From contig NZ_CAJODG010000019.1 of the NCBI RefSeq assembly GCF_905233635.1, positions 1-33,874 on the forward strand: a DNA stretch of 33,874 nucleotides, in the 5' to 3' direction. The position numbers and the translations under genes are program-made. Position 1 is the first letter of the stretch. Each line of letters begins with the position of its first letter. Below, piece after piece: positions 7,841-15,231 of this stretch. The stretch is from Selenomonas sp. AE3005 (GTDB lineage Bacteria; Bacillota; Negativicutes; Selenomonadales; Selenomonadaceae). A model generated the notes under the pieces. That model was not told the origin of the DNA and searched no databases. It saw only the letters and a list, made by a program, of their open reading frames with translations.

Positions 7841-8881
7841 TCACTCACCCTTTTTGTCACTCTCACCGAATACACCACCACGTATGAGAACTGCTACTAC
7901 ATAATCAGCCTCTTCATTCGTCAAAGGTTCGTCTCCAAACATATATTTCTTAAACAAGGTATAAAAATCTTGCTTGCTGTTCGGCTTACGGAATGCCCTC
8001 CCCCTGGTAGTTACTGCACCATAGACCTCAACAGCCAGAACAGGCGAATTTTCTTTGTCAGGATAGCCAGGATACCAAGTGTCAATCGTGCGCAACGCAT
8101 TGCCGATTTTCTGAGAATGCATAGCTGCAATGTTGTTTGACTGATACAGGATCTTACTCTTATCACCCTTGCCCTTGTTGAATACCAATTCCTCACTAGG
8201 ATAAACTTCCTGGCCTAATCCCACCTTTGCATATGCCTTTACCTCGACATACAAATAGGGAATTTCGCCAGACAGGGCTGATGCAATCTTCCCCGCCAAC
8301 TCATCTAGTTTTTCATCATGTTTATCGAAATTTCGCAGAGAATAGTCATATGCTGAGAACGTTGCCTCCAAATCATCAGCCTTCACCTGAACATCAATCT
8401 TTTCTGCTCCCAAGCGATTGCGCCACAAGAACCGGCCATTGGCTATATTAGTAGCGTAACGATGCCCCAACTCCCGGCATCCAGTTTTCTTTATATACGC
8501 TTTGACCTTAGCGTAGTAATTATCATAAAATGCTATATCATTGCAAGCTATCGGAATTTCTACGCCACTCATGATTTTCAAAGTGAAAGTCAGCACTATT
8601 GTATCCTGCTTCACCCCCAACATACAGGTATCAACTGTCTGCAAATTAGCCATAGTAATCCGTGCTTCAAATTTGTCTTCAGTATCGGCTTTGGAATTTT
8701 TCTGCAAAGTAGAATCAGTGCCACGCACTGCTTTCTCTGTAAGTTTGAGCGGCACAATCTCATTAGTATGAGCATCGTCCCAAACAGTGCCATATAAATG
8801 TCCATCGGAGGGAACAATCTTCTTCTCATACGCCAGCAGAGAGGGAAGTTTCATATTGTTAGCCGCATTCTTCTTAGCCAT
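7841..8881 (-). CDS. csy3: Csy3 (Cas7f) backbone subunit of the I-F surveillance complex
   Basis: A 346-residue Cas7f. Six copies coat the crRNA spacer in the Csy complex. Conserved segments include LPSLLAYEKKIVPSDG near the start, NLQTVDTCML, ACNDIAFYDNYY, RYATNIANGRFLWRNRLGAE (about residues 142-161), HSQKIGNALRTIDTWYPGY and the C-terminal LIRGGVFGESD. Its length is normal. AGGAG precedes the ATG at 8881, 21 nt after csy2. Nothing suggests inactivation. Cas7f thumbs force every sixth crRNA nucleotide out of the duplex, which matters for the regulatory guide in front of cas3. Confidence 0.97.
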   Translation of the reverse strand: MAKKNAANNMKLPSLLAYEKKIVPSDGHLYGTVWDDAHTNEIVPLKLTEKAVRGTDSTLQKNSKADTEDKFEARITMANLQTVDTCMLGVKQDTIVLTFTLKIMSGVEIPIACNDIAFYDNYYAKVKAYIKKTGCRELGHRYATNIANGRFLWRNRLGAEKIDVQVKADDLEATFSAYDYSLRNFDKHDEKLDELAGKIASALSGEIPYLYVEVKAYAKVGLGQEVYPSEELVFNKGKGDKSKILYQSNNIAAMHSQKIGNALRTIDTWYPGYPDKENSPVLAVEVYGAVTTRGRAFRKPNSKQDFYTLFKKYMFGDEPLTNEEADYVVAVLIRGGVFGESDKKGE

Positions 8882-8902
8882 ATCACATTTCTCCTTTTCT
8901 GA

Positions 8903-9811
8903 TTACATTGCCTGTCTGCAAAGATAAAGACCATTGACCTCATCATAATCATAACGCCACATCATTTCATCGAGGGTATTGAATCTATGCGGCATCATAA
9001 ATTCACCTACCGTGACTATCGGCTCAACAAAGTGATGCTCATAGCCATAATCACGCTGCCCCTCTAGCTTATCAGTAGGGCCGGACAAATCACAAAACCC
9101 CACAGCTATAGGTACCAGCCAGCCCTTGTCAATGAATTTGCTGCTTTCCCAGCGCACCTTCTTCTTAGAATCTTCCTGCCCTTCGACAATCTTCTTATGC
9201 ATTACCCTCTGAATATCCATGAGACAATCCAGCGCATCATGCGCCTCAGTTGGCTGTATAAGATCCAGACGCTCCTTCAGCATAGCGCCAACCATCAATC
9301 TAGCCCTAACCTTATACATAGACTTTTCATCCCTGACATAATGGACGGTTAAATTTTTCTCGTCAAATATTGTCCAAATATCTCCCCCAGCAGCTTTCAT
9401 GCGTGGCATTCGCTCCCTGACGGCATGCAACAGCTTCTTTTCATTCTTGCCATTCACGCCTTCAAGCTCGATAAGGAGGCTCACGCACATATGACACCTT
9501 GCTTCTTCAATGAATGAAGCAGACTTTATACCACCATCATTGCCATCCAGCTTAGGCGGCTTGGCATACCCAACAATATTCGTCCTATATTCATCCAGTC
9601 TATACGTCTGCAGCTCACATTCATGATACGATACCGCAATACCGGTAAATCTCACTTCCTCCAGCTTGCATTGGGTTCTGACATATCGCTCCAGCGCATA
9701 CATGAAACCTGTCCATGCAGTCATAGCCGGTACCCCTATGGTATACGCTGAACTGGCTGCATTAGCATTATGTACCTTCATTTTAGAAAACAACAAATAA
9801 GTTTTATCCAT
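8903..9811 (-). CDS. csy2: Csy2 (Cas5f) subunit
   Basis: A 302-residue Cas5f that binds the crRNA 5' handle together with Csy1. Recognisable stretches are IGVPAMTAWTGFMYALER near the N-terminus and the C-terminal HHFVEPIVTVGEFMMPHR, typical of the family. I start it at the ATG at 9811, preceded by GAGGTGAGAG. The reading frame is open further upstream to 9868, which would overlap csy1 and add 19 uncharacteristic residues. The gap to the csy1 stop is then 34 nt. Confidence 0.93.
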   Translation of the reverse strand: MDKTYLLFSKMKVHNANAASSAYTIGVPAMTAWTGFMYALERYVRTQCKLEEVRFTGIAVSYHECELQTYRLDEYRTNIVGYAKPPKLDGNDGGIKSASFIEEARCHMCVSLLIELEGVNGKNEKKLLHAVRERMPRMKAAGGDIWTIFDEKNLTVHYVRDEKSMYKVRARLMVGAMLKERLDLIQPTEAHDALDCLMDIQRVMHKKIVEGQEDSKKKVRWESSKFIDKGWLVPIAVGFCDLSGPTDKLEGQRDYGYEHHFVEPIVTVGEFMMPHRFNTLDEMMWRYDYDEVNGLYLCRQAM

Positions 9812-9845
9812 CAGGCTCTCACCTCTGATCAACACACCACAACCA

Positions 9846-10979
9846 TCACTCTGACTGAACGACCTCAAGGACTTTCTCTTTTAAATTATCCAAAAATTTA
9901 TCATCAGGTGTGATTTCAGTTTTATATTCATTTTTCCAAGCCTCAATAAAAAACTCCCTCAGCCTTCTGGCAAAGTCCAAGATAACTTTCTGCTTCCACT
10001 CATCACTGTCATAACGTTCATCAACATATTTATCATCCAGCCAAATAGCCTGTTCCCTGGGCAGATTTACATTTTCACTCCAGCCTTGCTGTTGCGCACG
10101 CAACTCATAAACATTCCTATATATCTCGTCAATGACTTTTGACCAGTAATAGCCTAGTATCTCCCGATTCTGCTTATTTTCCCAAGTAGTGCTATAACAC
10201 TTGCAGATATGACTATATACATCCTTGAATTTGTTATTGAACCACACTTTTTCTTTGAAAAAATCATTTCTAGGCAGCGTGACTCGTTTTTCGAATTTTG
10301 GGGGCATTGACAACAACATTTTCGCATCCATGCCAGTAGTCCCTATAGACACGTTTTGTGCATTGGCACCTCCTATTTTTGTGCTCACCATTCCATAAAT
10401 CTCACTGTATTCTTCAATATCAGCCTCCGGCTTTCGTGCCGCAATCTTCAACTCCGTCATCGCCCTTGTCCTAGCTGCCAATTCCTGGATAATGCAGGCA
10501 GGCTGCATGACTGACAGCAGGTGATCTGTATCTCCGATAGGAAAAAACACTTGCCTAAGCTTATTCCCTATGGGCGCATGACTATCAGGTTTCTTAAATG
10601 CAAGCAGCTTTTCTTTGATTTCATCATAAGCAAGGCCAAGTGATTCTATATCTTCCCGCAACATATCATCATTATTGAGATGCTGATATACTGTCCTGCC
10701 ATCCTCCAGTTTCTTGGTCAGCAAACTGCTGGTTGCAGCATATGAGGCACTGCTATACATATCAACTTGGCAATTCACATTCTTAGTCATCACATAATTA
10801 CTGTCAGTCACGCCATCCGTAGCCACGCAATAATTTATCTGCAGTTCAGGATCTGTATATTTGCCGATATGTGTAGCCAGTTCGATTTTGCAGGCATTAT
10901 CGGCCAGTCTAAGCAAACAGTCCCTCAAATCCTTATCCTTTTTGGCTTTATTTGCAAGTTCATCCAGAAAAACACTCAA
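9846..10979 (-). CDS. csy1: Csy1 (Cas8f) large subunit
   Basis: A 377-residue Cas8f, somewhat shorter than the roughly 430 residues of the Pseudomonas protein. It recognises the CC PAM and recruits Cas3 in the Csy complex. The family signature GGANAQNVSIGTTG lies near residues 206-219, with LRQVFFPIGDTDHLLSVMQP before it. The start is a TTG at 10979: GAGGAGG sits 7 nt upstream, the first residues read MSVFLDELANKA, and there is no better ATG. The gap to the cas3 stop is 12 nt. Confidence 0.93.
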   Translation of the reverse strand: MSVFLDELANKAKKDKDLRDCLLRLADNACKIELATHIGKYTDPELQINYCVATDGVTDSNYVMTKNVNCQVDMYSSASYAATSSLLTKKLEDGRTVYQHLNNDDMLREDIESLGLAYDEIKEKLLAFKKPDSHAPIGNKLRQVFFPIGDTDHLLSVMQPACIIQELAARTRAMTELKIAARKPEADIEEYSEIYGMVSTKIGGANAQNVSIGTTGMDAKMLLSMPPKFEKRVTLPRNDFFKEKVWFNNKFKDVYSHICKCYSTTWENKQNREILGYYWSKVIDEIYRNVYELRAQQQGWSENVNLPREQAIWLDDKYVDERYDSDEWKQKVILDFARRLREFFIEAWKNEYKTEITPDDKFLDNLKEKVLEVVQSE

Positions 10980-10991
10980 CCTTACCCCTCC

Positions 10992-13919
10992 TCACCTAAC
11001 AAGCTCAACCATGCCATATTGGTCAGAATAGATGCGCTCGCGTTTCTTCTCAGAAATAGTCAGCAGTCCCACTCTATAACTCCATTCCTTGTCCCCCTCG
11101 CTTGCCGTGGCATAGTCCCTCTCAAGCCAAAACTTCTCACTTTCATCAACCTCGGCGTGAACAATGTCATAGGTTTCTTCAATCAGCTGAAAATCCCCAG
11201 ACACCTCATCTATTTCATAGAATCTATACCGCCCCACGTCATCCTTTCTTAAATACAATTCTCTATCTTTTTCCCCCTCCCGGAAAGGATTCAAAGTTTG
11301 CGGCAAACCAGTCAAATACCAATACTCATCCTGCCAGCCGTGAATAAAGGCAGCCCCCACATTTGAAAGATTGCGAAAATCGCTCAATACCTGATGCTCC
11401 AGATCTATGAATCTTCTCTTGGGTGATAAACTTTCCCGCCTACTGACTCTAGGTATGGCATCTACTCTCTCGGCCAAGCCCTCAACATCTACCAGTTGCT
11501 GTAAATCATGCGTATCCAGGACATATTCCTCACATTCAAAGCCCGGCAAGGTGTATGCTATCTTTTTCCCCTCCAAAGCCAACATATTATATTGCATTAT
11601 ACAGATATTGCCTAAAGCTTTGGCCTTGAAAGCACGTCTATGCCTGCGAATACGACCAGCCAACTGAATGAGCGAACGATACGAAGATGGCTCCAATATG
11701 GCCCAGTCAAAATCATGGTCTCGGCCTACTTCCTCGATAGGTGTAGCTATAACAATAAACAAAATATTATTTTCTTCAGCTTCGTCTATGTGCTTACGCA
11801 TCACACTATCTGTAAAATCAATCTTCTCCGTGTCCTGCCCCTTGCGTTTCAAAGCTCCATCAAGATATTTCTCCTGCAAGGTTCGCAAAAGCAGTGTCTG
11901 CCTGCTATGATACACCATAATCCTCGGTGCCATATTCTCTGGCCACACGGCTGTCTCCACGAAATACTTGGCAACTTCCACACAAAGCCTGATATTCGCT
12001 GTCCTGACTAGACCAATTGATACTTTCTTATTTGTTTTCTTATCTGTTACGAAGTAATTATGGTGAAGGATGACCGCCGCTTCTTTCATAGATTCGCAAT
12101 ATGCTTTTCGCCGCTCATCGCCTGTTTTGTTCAAAATATCACTGCAATCCTTTATCCAGGCCCATCTTTTCGGTGGCTGAACCAGAAGTTTCTTGCAATG
12201 GCTCTCAACATATGCAGCATGAGCCATCCTGAAATCATCTGCTTTTTGGTTGTCCATCAGTTTTACTTCAGTCATGAACTCATCACACCAGACACAGTTG
12301 ATAGCATTGCTTTTGCCAAAGAAACGAGCATAAAGTGCCCGTCCACTTTTATAGGCAGAAAACAAGCCTTCAGACAAATCAGGCGGGATAGTTGCCGATG
12401 ACAATATCACATTGCGCCCCAGCATGCCAGCCAAATGCGTAAGCCTTGCTATTGCTACCAAATCACTGCCTGTGAAATCATCTATCTCATCAATGACAAT
12501 ATCAGCCGTCATCATCCTCAGCACAGGCAGCATATAACGTCCCCCGCGAATGCTTTCCGTGCTTGGCATAAGATGGTCGATGGTGGACACCAGCACAGGC
12601 GCATATAGCAATCTGCGGTGCTTTTGGCTTGCAACTTTATTGTGCTGAGGAAATAGTGCCGCCAAAACCTCTTCTCCCTGAGCAACGCCACCGTCAATAT
12701 CACCAGGCAAAAGCTCATTCATGTTTGCAGTATCACTATTGTCATCCCAAGCGGTCTCAAACTCTTCCTTCCCAACTCTCAAGCGTTCATGCAGTTCCTT
12801 GACCGTAGCAGAACCAATCAATACAGCCATATCATCTTCGTTCAACTTTACACGGCTACGATACTCGTCGCCAGTTTGCAGTGTAAGGCTTCTAAGCCCC
12901 AGCAGGAGGCTATACCTCAGGGATTCTCCATCTTTCGAGATAGCCATGGCCAGCTTGGCATTGGCAAAGGTTTTGCCGCAGCCTGTTCCAGCCATATTGA
13001 CTACAAACCAACCGATCTCATCCTCAATCTGCGCCTTATTTTCACGCACAGCCTGAACTGCCAAGTCCTGCCAGACAAAATCTGGCAATGCACTTGCCTG
13101 TTGGAGTTTTTCCACATTTTTTGCCTGTTTCATACCAGCCATGAGTTTCGGCAAGACAATAGCTGTCTGAACAGCCTGTTGAGAAACACGAACAAGATGT
13201 TCAGCAAGTTTCTGCTTCAGCTTTCCTTGGCAGGTATTAGCATATAAAACATGTCGCCCACCTTTCCATGTTTTATCAGCCTCCTCTGATGAAACAGTGT
13301 AATCCGCCAGCATCAGGCAAATTCTCGCCTGCAATAAGAAAATTCTCGTATTGTCAGCTTCCCATATTTCCAGGAACCCATCTTGTTCATCCAGCACTGC
13401 CTGACTGGCCTCCTTCAGCTTCTGAAGCCAAACTGTCGAATCAAGCAACAAGCCCTTGGAAAACAGGGGGATTTTCACTTCTTCAGTTTTCTTATATCCC
13501 CACTCAGGCTCAATTAAAGAAAGCACCTCTTGAAAAGAACTACCCTCGGCTTTCACGAAACCAGCGCAATCATCCTTTTCCAGCGTTGGCATTCGATGAT
13601 GGCACAAAATCAGCCAGCAAATCATACTGGCAATAGGTGGCATTTCACCTATCTCCTGTGCATAGTTTTTTTGTATTGCCTCGATAAGAGCCTTTTCATC
13701 AATTTTTCCTTCGGCAAGCTGCTGAAGCCAATCAGCATCGTTATCAGCAGCAGCACAAAGATTCTCCACCAGCTTGCAGCTAAGCCACTCATGTCGGTAG
13801 CAATCTCTCGCCTTCTTCTTTCGCAACGATTCCTGGAAAGCGTCATTTGCTTTCCCCCAATCGTGCAACAGTGCGGTAAGTGCCAGTATGCCTGAAAGTA
13901 AATTCATATATTTCATCAT
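10992..13919 (-). CDS. cas3: Type I-F Cas3 nuclease-helicase lacking the Cas2 domain
   Basis: A 975-residue Cas3 that degrades target DNA after recruitment by the Csy complex. HD nuclease motif LLHDWGK starts near residue 17, followed by CYRHEWLSCKL and CHHRMPTL. The helicase has GTGCGKTFAN (about 310), VIDEIDDF (about 474), SSATIPP (about 505) and QLAGRIRRHRR (about 750). All key residues appear intact. The typical I-F protein is a Cas2-Cas3 fusion with about 90 extra N-terminal residues. Here the protein starts immediately at the HD domain and the upstream sequence is non-coding. I prefer the ATG at 13919. A TTG at 13934 is also in frame but falls upstream of the predicted transcription start. 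No cas1 is nearby. Confidence 0.95.
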   Translation of the reverse strand: MMKYMNLLSGILALTALLHDWGKANDAFQESLRKKKARDCYRHEWLSCKLVENLCAAADNDADWLQQLAEGKIDEKALIEAIQKNYAQEIGEMPPIASMICWLILCHHRMPTLEKDDCAGFVKAEGSSFQEVLSLIEPEWGYKKTEEVKIPLFSKGLLLDSTVWLQKLKEASQAVLDEQDGFLEIWEADNTRIFLLQARICLMLADYTVSSEEADKTWKGGRHVLYANTCQGKLKQKLAEHLVRVSQQAVQTAIVLPKLMAGMKQAKNVEKLQQASALPDFVWQDLAVQAVRENKAQIEDEIGWFVVNMAGTGCGKTFANAKLAMAISKDGESLRYSLLLGLRSLTLQTGDEYRSRVKLNEDDMAVLIGSATVKELHERLRVGKEEFETAWDDNSDTANMNELLPGDIDGGVAQGEEVLAALFPQHNKVASQKHRRLLYAPVLVSTIDHLMPSTESIRGGRYMLPVLRMMTADIVIDEIDDFTGSDLVAIARLTHLAGMLGRNVILSSATIPPDLSEGLFSAYKSGRALYARFFGKSNAINCVWCDEFMTEVKLMDNQKADDFRMAHAAYVESHCKKLLVQPPKRWAWIKDCSDILNKTGDERRKAYCESMKEAAVILHHNYFVTDKKTNKKVSIGLVRTANIRLCVEVAKYFVETAVWPENMAPRIMVYHSRQTLLLRTLQEKYLDGALKRKGQDTEKIDFTDSVMRKHIDEAEENNILFIVIATPIEEVGRDHDFDWAILEPSSYRSLIQLAGRIRRHRRAFKAKALGNICIMQYNMLALEGKKIAYTLPGFECEEYVLDTHDLQQLVDVEGLAERVDAIPRVSRRESLSPKRRFIDLEHQVLSDFRNLSNVGAAFIHGWQDEYWYLTGLPQTLNPFREGEKDRELYLRKDDVGRYRFYEIDEVSGDFQLIEETYDIVHAEVDESEKFWLERDYATASEGDKEWSYRVGLLTISEKKRERIYSDQYGMVELVR

Positions 13920-13935
13920 GATTTTCCATCTCAAA

Positions 13936-13965
13936 ATTATAATCTAAAGTTCAAACGGTATATAA
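13936..13965 (-). promoter_or_regulatory. Probable cas operon promoter
   Basis: TATAAT on the minus strand at 13936-13941 lies 16 nt before the cas3 ATG. The best upstream -35 is poor (TTATAT at 13960-13965, 18-nt spacing), so this would be a weak promoter with a very short leader. The operon could also be reached from the stronger promoter at 14122-14150. The stretch between -35 and -10 is the site matched by the regulatory guide. Confidence 0.6.
13942..13958 (-). promoter_or_regulatory. Predicted target (PAM plus seed) of the crRNA-like guide in the cas promoter
   Basis: On the minus strand CC (13957-13958) is followed by GTTTGAACTTTAGAT (13942-13956). The guide starting at 14036 reads GTTTGTACTTTTGAT. 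Thirteen of 15 positions agree, and the two mismatches are at positions 6 and 12. CC immediately 5' of the protospacer is the known type I-F PAM. Matching stops at position 16, so the duplex would allow binding but probably not full-length recognition and cleavage. Confidence 0.85.
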
Positions 13966-13983
13966 ATATATCACCATACAAAA

Positions 13984-14010
13984 TTCCCCAAGCCACCTCA
14001 CGGCGGTAAC
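13984..14010 (-). repeat. Degenerate CRISPR repeat B (downstream copy of the mini-array)
   Basis: A 27-nt relative of the array repeat. On the minus strand it reads GTTACCGCCGTGAGGTGG followed by CTTGGGGAA. It forms CCGCC paired with GGTGG around a 4-nt GTGA loop. Its GTTA and CCGCCGTG segments resemble the unusual leader-proximal repeat (7104-7131) more than the other array repeats. Confidence 0.88.
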
Positions 14011-14036
14011 TAAATCGCAACATCAAAAGTACAAAC

Positions 14037-14066
14037 CTTCTAAGCCACACTTTTTCAGCGGTAAAC
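14037..14066 (-). repeat. Degenerate CRISPR repeat A (upstream copy of the mini-array)
   Basis: A 30-nt relative of the array repeat beginning GTTTACCGC and ending GTGGCTTAGAAG. The stem shrinks to CCGC paired with GTGG around an enlarged A-rich loop, but the terminal handle is almost unchanged (CTTAGAAG against CTTAGAAA). Retention of the handle with decay of the loop suggests selection on the part that enters the Csy complex. Confidence 0.86.
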
Positions 14067-14121
14067 TGACTCTTGCATTCCTGCACTATCAATCAACAGT
14101 GTAAACACCTACTTTTTATTA

Positions 14122-14150
14122 TTTATACCAAAGTTATATATCATTGTCAA
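14122..14150 (-). promoter_or_regulatory. Near-consensus promoter driving the mini-CRISPR RNA
   Basis: On the minus strand TTGACA (14145-14150) and TATAAA (14122-14127) are separated by exactly 17 nt, giving a start near 14115. This is a closer match to the sigma-A consensus than the cas3-proximal promoter. Transcription would cross the mini-array and could continue into cas3, since no terminator is visible between them. Confidence 0.82.
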
Positions 14151-14409
14151 TCTATTATTATTATTTCTTCTCGCTTAAGAATGACTGGCTGAACTGTGTC
14201 AAACAATATTAAAATGCATCTATTGCCAGTATCAGTGCCAGAAAACATCCAGGTTCACTTCATTTGGAGAAAAAAGCAATCGAAATCTCACATTAGATAA
14301 ATTTCAATCACTTTTTAAGGGTATGAATCAGATTAACGTATACCATGAACTAGTTATATCATGCTATTACTCATTTTTCAGAATACTTTGCGGTTATCCC
14401 CTAAGCGAC
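14151..14409. other. Intergenic stretch between the CRISPR regulatory region and the kinase terminator
   Basis: This AT-rich stretch has no plausible gene. I looked for a decayed cas1 or Cas2 coding remnant on the minus strand and saw none. It holds no further CRISPR-like repeats that I can recognise. Confidence 0.6.
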
Positions 14410-14444
14410 AAAAACCGCACACAGCCTGCTGCCGTGTGCGGTTT
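14410..14444 (-). terminator. Rho-independent terminator after the cbiC-to-kinase operon
   Basis: Minus strand: an 11-bp perfect stem AAACCGCACAC/GTGTGCGGTTT with a short GC-containing loop (14412-14444), followed by a run of five T. It lies 7 nt past the kinase stop and insulates the cobalamin operon from the CRISPR region. Confidence 0.9.
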
Positions 14445-14451
14445 CAAATTA

Positions 14452-15204
14452 TCAGCATTTTATGAAGTCCCCGTCCGCGAACATTTGCCATTGTTCATCG
14501 GCTGGGACTTGATTGTTTAATATACGTTCTACATTCAGGCGGTCGCTGGTTTCGTAGAAATTTACAGCGTCTTTTTCGGACAGGCCTCCCTGTATTTTGC
14601 GCTGAATAAGGCGGTCTTTTAGGAGTTCCGGTGCCACTTTTATACTGAGTGTGTAATCAGCCAGTTCATGCAAGTCACGCCACTGCGGTTCATTGAGCAG
14701 CAGCCAGTTGCCCTCCACCAGCAAAATATTGCTGTTTACTACAAGCGCGTCAGGAATGGGATTGTGCAGTTTGCGGTCATAAACAGGCCAGAGGGATTTC
14801 CCCTGCTTGGCCTCTTGTATCTTTGCCCTTAAACCTGCCACGTCAAAAGTTTCCGGCGCGCCTTTAATTGACCTGAGCGTTATGGTTTTGCCGTCACGCT
14901 CTATCGTATGTGACTCCAGATACGCATTGGGATAATGAAAGCCGTCCATACCCAAAGCCTGCACGGCCTGCGTACCTGCCTGCTCATGTGACAGTTGTTC
15001 CAGAAACTGCAGCAAGGTTGATTTGCCCGTGGCCGGCGGTGCAGCCAGGAATGCCATTATCCGGCGCTGTTCACATTGCTGTATATCCGTCAATTTTTGC
15101 AGCAAAGGTATAAACAGCGAGTTTACCGTATCCTCGTTGTATTTTACACGCTGTGGCAGGCCGTTTATGACCATATCGTAAAACTGCCAATTTTTATTAC
15201 TCAC
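14452..15204 (-). CDS. P-loop nucleoside/nucleotide kinase family protein (YggC/uridine-kinase-like)
   Basis: A 250-residue kinase of the phosphoribulokinase/uridine kinase/pantothenate kinase group. The P-loop is AAPPATGKSTLLQFL (about residues 53-67). MDGFHYPNAYL with the DGFH motif follows, then KGAPETFD, WPVYDRKLHNP and VEGNWLLL, all typical of YggC-like proteins. The substrate is unknown. The GTG at 15204 is the likely start because GGAGGTG lies 6 nt before it; the ATG at 15219 is itself part of that ribosome binding site. It is the last gene of a cobalamin operon, 27 nt after cobS, so a role in precursor or cofactor phosphorylation is possible but unproven. Confidence 0.82.
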   Translation of the reverse strand: MSNKNWQFYDMVINGLPQRVKYNEDTVNSLFIPLLQKLTDIQQCEQRRIMAFLAAPPATGKSTLLQFLEQLSHEQAGTQAVQALGMDGFHYPNAYLESHTIERDGKTITLRSIKGAPETFDVAGLRAKIQEAKQGKSLWPVYDRKLHNPIPDALVVNSNILLVEGNWLLLNEPQWRDLHELADYTLSIKVAPELLKDRLIQRKIQGGLSEKDAVNFYETSDRLNVERILNNQVPADEQWQMFADGDFIKC

Positions 15205-15231
15205 ACCCAGCACCTCCATAACATGAGTCCG

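Larger units (their letters stand above)
13984..14115 (-). ncRNA. Putative Cas-regulating crRNA-like RNA (CreR) made from a degenerate mini-CRISPR
   Basis: Downstream of a near-consensus promoter, a transcript starting near 14115 would contain two diverged CRISPR repeats (14037-14066 and 13984-14010) flanking a 26-nt guide (14011-14036). The upstream repeat ends CTTAGAAG, 7 of 8 identical to the array's 5' handle, and both repeats keep a Cas6f-like stem, so a crRNA of handle, guide and 3' hairpin could be produced. The guide's seed matches the adjacent cas3 promoter next to a CC PAM. Known CreR RNAs in other type I systems have this layout and direct the surveillance complex to repress cas transcription. 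Function here is inferred; the sequence match is direct. Confidence 0.85.

Noticed and set aside
13920..13934. TTG start giving a Cas3 of 980 residues
   Set aside because: It would begin upstream of the predicted transcription start of the proximal promoter. The ATG at 13919 is a better start and still includes the entire HD domain.
14037..14066. The solitary repeats as ordinary remnants of a second decayed array
   Set aside because: Simple decay would not keep the handle at 7 of 8 positions, place the pair behind a near-consensus promoter, and give the guide a 13-of-15 match, beside a CC PAM, to the adjacent cas promoter with mismatches only at every sixth base.
14067..14409. Possible decayed cas1 or Cas2-domain remnant upstream of cas3
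   Set aside because: Reading the minus strand by eye gave only short frames with many stops and no Cas1 or Cas2 motif. A profile search would be needed to detect a heavily decayed remnant.
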